Shown here piece after piece: positions 1-5,923 of a DNA stretch of 6,172 bases. The notes beneath the pieces were generated by a model. It was given only the letters and a program-made list of their open reading frames with translations, was not told the origin of the DNA and made no database searches. The stretch spans positions 1-6,172 of the forward strand of contig CAZKYP010000194.1 of NCBI GenBank assembly GCA_964556885.1, given 5' to 3'. The position numbers and the translations under genes are program-made. This DNA comes from CAZKYP01 sp964556885 (lineage in GTDB: Bacteria; Planctomycetota; Phycisphaerae; Sedimentisphaerales; Anaerobacaceae). Position 1 is the first letter of the stretch, and every line of letters begins with the position of its first letter.

Positions 1-3000
1 CCGCGGGTAACTATCGCACATGGCCTGCTCCGAGCCTTATTGACGGTGAACCGCAGCAGGTCACCAACGCCCTTTATCAGGTGGATGGTGGATTCGATCC
101 CGATATATGGATCCCCGGCAGCCAGCCGATTTACTATATTATTATGACCGAAACCGAACGGGGAAGACTGGAAGATATCGGGAATGATGGGGATCCGTTT
201 ACCGGGGAAGGTGCAACCGATGCCCAGATGAATGCAACATTTATCAGCGTTGACGGTGTTGATATTAAGGTACGCTACAGTGTCGGTGTCCGGAACAGGG
301 GAAATCAAACACGTACACTACCGGAATTTACACCAATGAACTATCGAGTGAACTTCCCAAGCGATCAACCCTGGAAAAATGTTAATGCAATCAACATAAA
401 CTGCAAGTATCCGCACCTTCAGTTGGCCGGCAGTGTGTTGTTCCGACTTGCGGGAATACCTGCGCCCAATGTTACCGCCGTTCAGGTCAGGGTGAACGGC
501 GAAAACCTTGCTTTGAATGATTATGATCGAACGTACGGGTCCTATGTAGCTCTGGAGGTGTATGACAGTGACTGGGCCCAAAATCATTTCCCCGAAGATG
601 ATAAAGGAAATCTGTATCGTTGCACCTACGTCATACTGCCGAATGAAAGCAGAATTTACGCCGATCTCTATTACAAGGAACCACAAGGTGACACTCCGAA
701 TCCCGACGATTACAGGGGCAATTACCCCAAGCAAACGAATGCCTCTATGGATGATTATTCAGACTTGTTCAACCTGATAGACAAACTCAATAATCCCGGC
801 ATCTCGGACGATAATTATATATCAGAAGTCGGAACGGCTATTAATCTCGAACAATGGTTGAGATATCTTGCGACTGATTCCCTTCTGGGCAACAAGGAAG
901 GAGGATTGGCAACCGGTAGTGGCGACGATTTCGCGATGTATCGAGGAATCGAGGACCCGAGATTTTTGCTCCTGCCCCACGACCTGGATACCATATTAGG
1001 CCATTCCTACGAGCCGGATCGTAATATTTTTACCTACGACGATGTGAGAGGCTTAGATCGCCTGCTCCATCACCCGGACATTATCAAGCTATACTATCAG
1101 CAGTATAAAAACCTTGCAGAGACGGTTTTTAAGCCGGAGAACATATTTGCGGTGATCGATGAATTACTCGGCGATTGGGTGCCATCTTCTGAGATTAGTG
1201 GTAATCACGGTATTCAGGAATTTTTGGTCGATCGTATTGATAGCGTACTGTCTGACGGACAGCAAAATCCCGGCGATAATCCGCAAATACCGCAACAGTT
1301 TACAATAGACTGCGATTTAACTTTCCTGAACGGATTGTACCGGACCAACAGCAATCTCGTCGGCATTGGGAATATTCACGGCACTGCAAATGCTATTGAA
1401 ACTTCNNNNNNNNNNNNNNNNNNNNNNNNNNNNNNNNNNNNNNNNNNNNNNNNNNNNNNNNNNNNNNNNNNNNNNNNNNNNNNNNNNNNNNNNNNNNNNN
1501 NNNNNGAACTTTCTCTGAACCTCCTGACCCGTGATAGTTACCTGCCGGGTGTGCCTGTTCTGGTTCGGATTGAGATCCTTACAGATGACGGCAAAGTCCA
1601 TCGGGATATATGGAATGCCGTGGCGAGCCTTTCTGTTGATAATCCCGATGTCACTATATCCACGGACCAGGTCGTTCTGTATAACGGCCTGGGCAGCTCT
1701 TTCGTGACATTTACGGGAAACGGAGATTTTACCCTCACGGCCAGTGTCGCAGATATGCAGGCCGGCAAAGCACTGGCGGACTGGAGCGGCCGGCCGGTCA
1801 ACACCGTATCCGGGACTCTCAGTAATTCGGCCGCATGGAGTGGTGTTTATCATATAACCGGCGGTGATTTCGTGATTCCGGATAAGATGAAGTTAACATT
1901 GAATCCAGGCACTCTTGTCTTAATCGACGGCGTTCCATCCGGCGACAACGGCACAGATATTTACGTCGAGGGAACAATACAGTCACTTGGTACTGCGAGT
2001 TCTCCGGTGACTTTGACCGCATACACAGCCGGTGAGAACTGGGGGAAATTACAATATGTCAACGCGGAACCGTCCTCTTTCCTATACACTAACATTACAC
2101 AGGCCGGACATTCACCACATGTGGGGCATTCAAATTCCGGTCCCACCATTGACGCTTCGAACTCCACGTTTGTCTTCAACCACACCAACCTAACCGACAA
2201 CGCCGGTAAAATTATGGATGTCAGATCCGGATGCGAACTCACTTTTCACGATTGCCTTTTCGCACGGTCGGTCATGGGACCTGAGATATCAAGTTCGGCA
2301 ATATTATTCGAAGATGGCTGGATTACAGAAATGCGATCCAGCGATGACGGAGATGGAATCTATATCCATTCTCAGGAAGACGGGCAGAGTTGCATCCTGC
2401 GGGGCGGAGTGGCGGCGAATATGGACGATGACGGTATCGATTTGTTGGGTGCGGAAGTCACCATCGAGGACTTCATCGTCCGCGACTGTAAGGATAAAGG
2501 AATCAGCGCCTATGGCGGGCGAACAAACATTCACTATTGCCTGGTTGTCGAAAACAACAGGGCGCCTGAAGACCCGACTATGGCAAGCATCGCCGCTAAA
2601 GCATATGAGGCGGGAACAGCCGTTGTGAACATCGATCACACAACGATCGTGACTACCAAAACTGAAGGCTATGTGGATATCGGCGTACAATCTCATAACA
2701 AGTCCGATGTCCAGAGCGGCACTATTATCTATAATGTTACAAATTCGATTATCGATGCCACCAATCCTGTCGATGTCCAGGCTCCGTACCTTGAGTCGGA
2801 CATTCAAATTAACTACTCCGATGTTTTCAGTGAAATCTGGCCCGGTACAGGCAATATCAATACCGATCCATTATTTGTCGACCGTGCCAATCACGACTAC
2901 AGGCTCAATTCGTCTTCGTCATGCATCGATGCCGGCGACCCTTCAGCCAACCATGACCTTGATGATACAATAACCGATCTGGGATACTTCCAGTTCTTCC

Positions 3001-5861
3001 AGGGTTCGCAGGAATTATCTGGAACAACACTGACCGAAGATACGATCTGGATACCCCGGGAGGGTCCTTATCTCATTAGCGGCGAGTTGATTGTGCCGGA
3101 AGGAACAACTTTGATCATAATGCCCGGAACTACGGTTTTCTTCGAGCTAAACGCAGGAATCACTGTCAATGGCACGCTCATTGCTGAGGGCTTACAAAAT
3201 AAGTTAATTCGTTTTACTCGTATACCGGACCACTCTGGAGCCTGGAACGGACTGCAGTTTATTGACACGGCCGGTGACAACCGTATTACCTATGCCGTAC
3301 TCGAATATGGACAAACGAACAATGGCATGATCGGACTGGATAATTCCACACTGTTCATGGACCATGTGACGATGGACAACACCGCTCTGTGGCGTATTCG
3401 GACTTCGGACTCCTCACTGGTGATTCGCAATTCCGTCTTCACTGATATGATGGCACCTGGGCAGGAGCCAACTAATAACCGCAGCGAACATATTTGGGGT
3501 AGCGGTATTATGCAAAATGGCCGGCTTGTTATCGAAAACAATATCTTCGGCAAAACCCCGGGCCATAATGACGCAATTGATTTTGACGGGGCGACACGCC
3601 CCGGCCCGATTCCACAAATTCTTTGTAATATGTTTACGGGTGGAGGAGATGATGCCCTGGATCTTGAAGCCGATGCTCATATCGAAGGCAATATTTTCAT
3701 GCACTATCATGAGGACGCCTATAACACAGATCCAGGCGAGAGCAACGTCATTTCTATCGGAAGGGGAAAAGACCTGATGGTTGTTCGAAACATCTTTTAC
3801 GATGTGGACCACGTCATACTCGTTAAGGAAGATTCTTTTGTGACTTTTGTTAATAACACGGTTGTGGATGTCGACAAATCAGCCCTATATTTTGATTTAC
3901 CCGGTCAAACAGGTGGGCCGGGTCTTGGTGCTCGTGTGGACGGTAGTATATTCTGGGATAACACAGGAACGATTTTTGATCAAGTCGGTCCTTTGACCCA
4001 ATTGGAGGTATCAGATTCTATCCTTCCACTCGACTGGCACAATCTTGGTGCCGGCAATATCGATACTGATCCGCTTTTTGTGGATGAAAATGGTGATTTC
4101 CGTCTGAAATCCGATTCCAGGGCTATCGGAGCAGGTCCATGGGGCCTCGATATGGGAGCCCTGGTGCCAGCGGGGGCAGCAATAAGCGGCGAACCAAATC
4201 CCGTAACCTATCGCACAAACGCCATGCTGACATTCGGCGGACCCGGTATTACGCATTATAAATACTCTGTTAATAATCCTGCAGGTCCCTGGAGTGAGGA
4301 ACTTTCCGTGGATGTACAAATTGAATTGAACAATCTTCGCAACGGAAATTCCTATACAGTTTACGCAATCGGCAAGAATTCCGCCGGCGTTTGGCAAAGC
4401 CAGGAAAATCCGGCCGCATCGAGGACCTGGACTATTGATGTAACACAATCTGAATTGGTCATCAATGAAATACTGGCAAATACGATTGAATCCGATTCCG
4501 ATATGATCGAATTGTATTACGATGGTCAGGCACCATTGGATCTTACCGGTATGAGCCTGTCGGATGATCCCACAGAGCCCCGCAAATTCGTAATGAGTGT
4601 GCAAAGTGTCACCGCTACGACGATGAATCCCGGTGATTATATGATTCTTTACGGTGATCAAATGACCGACATCAAAAATCACATTGGTTTTGGTCTGAAA
4701 GCCGAGGGCGATGGACTATATCTCTTTGACAAACCAGTAAATGGCGGCAGTCTCATCGACGCGATAGAATTTGGTCCGCAGATACAACATTACTCCATCG
4801 GCCGCGTCGGTTATGACGGGACGTGGAAACTAAATCTCCCCACTTTCGGCCTTCCCAATATCGCCGCACCACTTGGCGCCCCGGACAAGCTGAAAATCAA
4901 CGAATGGCTTGCCGATGGTAAAGTTCTGTACGACGATGATTTCATCGAGCTATACAATCCGAATCCGATACCGGTGGAACTGGGCGGCTTGTATCTTACG
5001 GATAATCCAATCACGCAGCCAGATAAGCATCAACTGCTCCCACTGAGTTTTATCGCGGCCGAAGGATATGCCGTATTCCATGCCAATGAAGGCAATGAAT
5101 TCTCAGATGTCAATTTCAAACTTTCCGCCGATGGCGAGATGATCGGCCTGTACGATAAGAACCTGACCATGATAGATCAAATTTATTACGGCCCACAAAC
5201 AACCGATGTTTCTCAGGGGCGTGCACCTGACGGATCGTCCAACTTTGAATTCTTCGAATTGCCGACTCCCGGCCTCGCAAATCCGTTCATTAATCTTGTT
5301 GAGATAGAGATTATTCTTGTCTCCGAGGACGCCGATAAGCGGGTCCTTGTCCCTGTCGGGCCTATCGATGACAACTGGAAAGGTGGAGGTGTTTTCAATG
5401 ATTCCGGCTGGCTGACCTGCACCGGAAGCCCCGGTGGGGTTGGTTACGAAAGAGATTCCGGCTATGAAAACCTTATCAGTCTTGATATCGAAGAACTGAT
5501 GTACAATAGACAAACATCTTTTTATGTCCGGATTCCATTTACCGTTGATAGAGATCCGGGCTATTTCAACACAATGTCACTTAGAATGCGCTACGACGAC
5601 GGTTTCGTTGCCTATCTCAACGGCACGGAAATAGCCAGACGCAACTTTGCCGGTGAGCCGGTCTGGAATTCACGTGCGGACGGCAACCATGAGGCGAATG
5701 GTGCAAACTTTGATACCGAGATCGATATATCAGAATTTATCGACCAGTTAAGAACAGGTGAAAATATATTGGCGATTCACGGGCTCAACGTCAGTACATC
5801 AAGTTCGGATCTTATCATTTCAGCGGAACTGGAGGTTACCACTGTGATGACCGACCAGTAG
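1..5861 (+). CDS. Giant multidomain CotH-kinase / beta-helix / lamin-tail protein, 5' partial
   Basis: This single reading frame is open from base 3 to TAG at 5859-5861. The 26 codons before the GTG at 81 are open and read naturally into it (GNYRTWPAPSL...), so GTG81 is not the true start and the N-terminus lies upstream. Domains in order are a CotH-type kinase, the N gap, an Ig-like sandwich, two beta-helices, an Fn3-like module, two LTDs and a C-terminal galactose-binding-like module. Known family behaviour: CotH proteins are Fam20C-like atypical kinases that phosphorylate exported proteins; LTD, beta-helix and jelly-roll modules usually mediate binding at the surface. I infer a very large extracellular or cell-surface protein, probably planctomycetal. 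The substrate is unknown. The signal peptide cannot be seen, and no C-terminal anchor or sorting motif is present. Oddities are the 100-N gap at 1406-1505, whose true length may differ, and a coding-like remnant after the stop. The CDS call is very secure; the overall biological role is not. Confidence 0.93.
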   Translation, partial: AGNYRTWPAPSLIDGEPQQVTNALYQVDGGFDPDIWIPGSQPIYYIIMTETERGRLEDIGNDGDPFTGEGATDAQMNATFISVDGVDIKVRYSVGVRNRGNQTRTLPEFTPMNYRVNFPSDQPWKNVNAININCKYPHLQLAGSVLFRLAGIPAPNVTAVQVRVNGENLALNDYDRTYGSYVALEVYDSDWAQNHFPEDDKGNLYRCTYVILPNESRIYADLYYKEPQGDTPNPDDYRGNYPKQTNASMDDYSDLFNLIDKLNNPGISDDNYISEVGTAINLEQWLRYLATDSLLGNKEGGLATGSGDDFAMYRGIEDPRFLLLPHDLDTILGHSYEPDRNIFTYDDVRGLDRLLHHPDIIKLYYQQYKNLAETVFKPENIFAVIDELLGDWVPSSEISGNHGIQEFLVDRIDSVLSDGQQNPGDNPQIPQQFTIDCDLTFLNGLYRTNSNLVGIGNIHGTANAIETXXXXXXXXXXXXXXXXXXXXXXXXXXXXXXXXXXELSLNLLTRDSYLPGVPVLVRIEILTDDGKVHRDIWNAVASLSVDNPDVTISTDQVVLYNGLGSSFVTFTGNGDFTLTASVADMQAGKALADWSGRPVNTVSGTLSNSAAWSGVYHITGGDFVIPDKMKLTLNPGTLVLIDGVPSGDNGTDIYVEGTIQSLGTASSPVTLTAYTAGENWGKLQYVNAEPSSFLYTNITQAGHSPHVGHSNSGPTIDASNSTFVFNHTNLTDNAGKIMDVRSGCELTFHDCLFARSVMGPEISSSAILFEDGWITEMRSSDDGDGIYIHSQEDGQSCILRGGVAANMDDDGIDLLGAEVTIEDFIVRDCKDKGISAYGGRTNIHYCLVVENNRAPEDPTMASIAAKAYEAGTAVVNIDHTTIVTTKTEGYVDIGVQSHNKSDVQSGTIIYNVTNSIIDATNPVDVQAPYLESDIQINYSDVFSEIWPGTGNINTDPLFVDRANHDYRLNSSSSCIDAGDPSANHDLDDTITDLGYFQFFQGSQELSGTTLTEDTIWIPREGPYLISGELIVPEGTTLIIMPGTTVFFELNAGITVNGTLIAEGLQNKLIRFTRIPDHSGAWNGLQFIDTAGDNRITYAVLEYGQTNNGMIGLDNSTLFMDHVTMDNTALWRIRTSDSSLVIRNSVFTDMMAPGQEPTNNRSEHIWGSGIMQNGRLVIENNIFGKTPGHNDAIDFDGATRPGPIPQILCNMFTGGGDDALDLEADAHIEGNIFMHYHEDAYNTDPGESNVISIGRGKDLMVVRNIFYDVDHVILVKEDSFVTFVNNTVVDVDKSALYFDLPGQTGGPGLGARVDGSIFWDNTGTIFDQVGPLTQLEVSDSILPLDWHNLGAGNIDTDPLFVDENGDFRLKSDSRAIGAGPWGLDMGALVPAGAAISGEPNPVTYRTNAMLTFGGPGITHYKYSVNNPAGPWSEELSVDVQIELNNLRNGNSYTVYAIGKNSAGVWQSQENPAASRTWTIDVTQSELVINEILANTIESDSDMIELYYDGQAPLDLTGMSLSDDPTEPRKFVMSVQSVTATTMNPGDYMILYGDQMTDIKNHIGFGLKAEGDGLYLFDKPVNGGSLIDAIEFGPQIQHYSIGRVGYDGTWKLNLPTFGLPNIAAPLGAPDKLKINEWLADGKVLYDDDFIELYNPNPIPVELGGLYLTDNPITQPDKHQLLPLSFIAAEGYAVFHANEGNEFSDVNFKLSADGEMIGLYDKNLTMIDQIYYGPQTTDVSQGRAPDGSSNFEFFELPTPGLANPFINLVEIEIILVSEDADKRVLVPVGPIDDNWKGGGVFNDSGWLTCTGSPGGVGYERDSGYENLISLDIEELMYNRQTSFYVRIPFTVDRDPGYFNTMSLRMRYDDGFVAYLNGTEIARRNFAGEPVWNSRADGNHEANGANFDTEIDISEFIDQLRTGENILAIHGLNVSTSSSDLIISAELEVTTVMTDQ
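132..1245 (+). other. CotH-type atypical protein kinase domain
   Basis: The translation begins YYIIMTETE. It continues through a basic loop GVRNRGNQTR (about 285-314), which corresponds to the family's 'G.SSR'-like nucleotide-binding segment, then NYRVNFP (344-364), QVRVNGENLAL and a strand GSYVALEVYDSD. Next come KQTNASMDDYSDL (729-767) and the helix NLEQWLRYLATDSLLGN. The domain closes with GDDFAMYRG (921-947) and PHDLDT (975-992). This last motif matches the place of 'PWDLD' in CotH and holds conserved acidic residues expected to bind metal and ATP. The closing helices carry PENIFAVIDELLGDW and FLVDRIDSVL. The domain appears complete and has no frameshift. Known CotH proteins phosphorylate secreted proteins, such as spore coat proteins in Bacillus. 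The target here cannot be read from sequence. Catalytic activity is inferred only. Confidence 0.83.
1406..1505. other. Assembly gap of exactly 100 N
   Basis: One hundred consecutive N lie inside the coding sequence, between a linker after the kinase domain (ending ...GIGNIHGTANAIET) and the start of an Ig-like module (ELSLNLL...). A run of exactly 100 is the usual placeholder for a gap of unknown length. The two sides are in phase through 100 N, but that happens one time in three by chance. In similar proteins I recall a segment of the type 'VNG..A.....W...I.L..G.N' at this place, which would be missing here. The true gap may therefore be longer than 34 codons. Confidence 0.95.
1506..1790 (+). 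other. Ig-like beta-sandwich module
   Basis: The translated segment has the alternating hydrophobic pattern of an immunoglobulin-like or invasin-like bacterial domain: LPGVPVLVRIEILTDDG, then ASLSVDNPDVTISTDQVVLYNG, then SSFVTFTGNGDFTLTASV. The last part is the usual closing strand pair of such domains ('G..TLTA.V'). It probably serves as a spacer between the kinase and the beta-helices. Its N-terminal edge is cut by the N gap. The family assignment is from pattern only. Confidence 0.55.
1809..3017 (+). other. Right-handed parallel beta-helix module 1
   Basis: The module opens with an N-terminal cap, SGTLSNSAAWSGVYHITGG, followed by FVIPDKMKLTLNPGTLVLID. Successive rungs of about 21-27 residues follow, rich in 'I..(N/D)..F' and 'V.(I/F).(D/N)C' patterns: STFVFNHTNLTDN, CELTFHDCLFARS, AEVTIEDFIVRDC, TNIHYCLVVENN, VVNIDHTTIV and VTNSIIDA. 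Three neighbouring rungs carry acidic turns (DDGDGI, DDDGID, KDKGIS at 2343-2507). It ends with the cap GNINTDPLFVDRANHDYRL (2850-2906) and SSCIDAGDP. Such helices bind or cleave polysaccharides in many secreted proteins. No lyase or hydrolase catalytic signature can be assigned with confidence, so a binding or structural role is as likely. Confidence 0.78.
3018..4169 (+). other. Right-handed parallel beta-helix module 2
   Basis: This is a second complete helix with the same layout as module 1. The opening cap is SGTTLTEDTIWIPREGPYLISG, followed by LIVPEGTTLIIMPGTTVFFE, ITVNGTLIAEG and IRFTRIPDHSGAWNGLQF. The rungs include STLFMDHVTMDNT, SSLVIRNSVFTDM, GRLVIENNIFGK, AHIEGNIFMHY, LMVVRNIFYDV and TFVNNTVVDVDKSALYF. 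Acidic turns occur as NDAIDFD (3567-3587), DDALDLEAD (3648-3674) and EDAYNTD (3711-3731). The closing cap is GNIDTDPLFVDENGDFRL (4053-4106) followed by SRAIGAG. The 'N.IF/N.VF' ladder is characteristic of PbH1 repeats. The module is probably extracellular and its ligand is unknown. Confidence 0.8.
4170..4443 (+). other. Fibronectin-III-like / Ig-like module
   Basis: The segment contains GITHYKYSVNNPAGPWSEE, then IELNNLRNGNSYTVYAIGKNSAGVWQ and ASRTWTIDV. The 'L.NG.SYTVYAIGKN.AG.WQ' strand pattern is a typical Fn3-like ending, in which speaker-like repeats report on 'Y.Y.V......WS'. It probably spaces helix 2 from the two LTD modules. The assignment rests on pattern recognition only. Confidence 0.6.
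4452..4865 (+). other. Lamin-tail-like (LTD) module 1
   Basis: The module starts with ELVINEILAN, followed by DSDMIELYYDGQAPLDLTGMSLSDDPTEPRKFV. Next is a loop MNPGDYMILYGDQ, then HIGFGLKAEGDGLYLFDK and LIDAIEFGPQIQHYSIGR, ending in NLPTFGLPN. This is the bacterial LTD layout: 'INE..A', 'D.IEL.N....L+L.G..L+DD', 'G....F.L...G..L.L', '.D.+.++.......S.GR' and 'PTPG..N'. LTDs are Ig-fold domains found on secreted nucleases, CotH proteins and other exported proteins. A tethering role is inferred. Confidence 0.82.
4887..5285 (+). other. Lamin-tail-like (LTD) module 2
   Basis: The module begins KLKINEWLADG, then DDDFIELYNPNPIPVELGGLYLTDNP. It has EGYAVFHANEG, then VNFKLSADGEMIGLYDKN, then MIDQIYYGPQTTDVSQGRAPDGS, and ends with ELPTPGLANP. 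It shares the whole motif order with the preceding LTD (INE, IEL, LSD/LTD, F.L.A.G, S/Q-GR, LPT.GL.N). The two are therefore tandem LTD copies, separated by a short APLGAPD linker. Role as for the first copy. Confidence 0.85.
5286..5858 (+). other. C-terminal galactose-binding-like (jelly-roll) module
   Basis: The segment reads ADKRVLVPVGPIDDNWKGG, then FNDSGWLTCTGSPGGVGYERDSGYENL, then TSFYVRIPFTV and SLRMRYDDGFVAYLNGTEIARRN (from about 5577). It closes with WNSRADGNHEANGANFDTEIDISEF, then LRTGENILAIHGLN and SSSDLIISAELEV. The 'W....F.DS.W', 'Y.R..F', 'YDDGFVAYLNG.E+AR.N' and 'G.N+LAIHGLN' motifs mark a beta-sandwich seen beside LTDs in large planctomycetal and verrucomicrobial proteins. It probably binds carbohydrate, which is an inference. 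It is the last complete module before the stop. Confidence 0.7.
5493..5506 (+). repeat. 14-base direct repeat, copy 1
   Basis: GAACTGATGTACAA occurs here inside the C-terminal module (codons for ELMY plus part of Asn) and again at 5910-5923. Both encode ELMY in the same frame, 417 bases (139 codons) apart. The second copy ends exactly where protein similarity is lost. Confidence 0.8.
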
Positions 5862-5923
5862 TATCTCTTCTCCGAAGATCTGGAGGTTCTCACCGGACTG
5901 CGTGTCATCGAACTGATGTACAA
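5862..5923 (+). pseudogene. In-frame coding remnant after the amber stop (start of a third LTD?)
   Basis: Directly after TAG (5859-5861) the same frame reads YLFSEDLEVLTGLRVIELMY. 'GLRV.ELMY' is the form that opens LTD modules in related giant proteins, where it normally continues to 'D(Y/F)IEL.N'. Here the match stops at 5921-5923 and the following residues (KTRMIQRRKPTFF...) no longer look like LTD. The stretch is best read as the decayed beginning of a further domain lost from this gene. The preceding codon is CAG, and TAG differs from CAG by one base, so a point mutation or a sequencing error is possible. Readthrough is an alternative but would give only a short non-LTD tail ending at TAA 6102-6104. 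Confidence 0.5.
5910..5923 (+). repeat. 14-base direct repeat, copy 2, at the coding/non-coding junction
   Basis: This is identical to 5493-5506. It lies in the post-stop remnant, and after it the sequence changes from coding-like to AT-rich and T-rich. It may be chance convergence of two conserved ELMY motifs, a recombination end point, or a k-mer at which an assembler joined the wrong contigs. Confidence 0.75.

Larger units (their letters stand above)
1809..4169 (+). repeat. Ancient tandem duplication of a ~400-residue beta-helix unit
   Basis: Corresponding landmarks in the two helices are separated by nearly constant distances. The opening Ser-Gly of the caps lies at 1809 and 3018 (403 codons). 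The first acidic-turn glycine or alanine lies at 2355 and 3573 (406 codons). The cap GNI(N/D)TDPLFVD lies at 2850 and 4053 (401 codons). DNA identity outside such motifs is low, so the duplication is old and shows no sign of recent recombination or assembly collapse. Confidence 0.7.

Noticed and set aside
81..83. GTG at 81 as the start codon of the large gene
   Set aside because: The frame is open for 26 codons upstream to the window edge and reads as protein. No convincing ribosome binding site precedes the GTG, and a CotH module would be unlikely to begin there without a signal peptide.
1317..1853. Minus-strand open frame across the N gap
   Set aside because: It is held open by the run of N and lies antisense to clearly coding sequence.
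2218..2628. 136-codon plus-strand open frame in another phase
   Set aside because: It overlaps beta-helix 1, whose frame shows clear rung repeats. The alternative translation has no domain-like pattern.
4011..4682. 223-codon open frame on the minus strand
   Set aside because: It lies wholly opposite the helix 2 end, Fn3-like and LTD 1 coding sequence. Its translation has no recognisable domain and is cysteine/isoleucine-rich in the way antisense shadows are.
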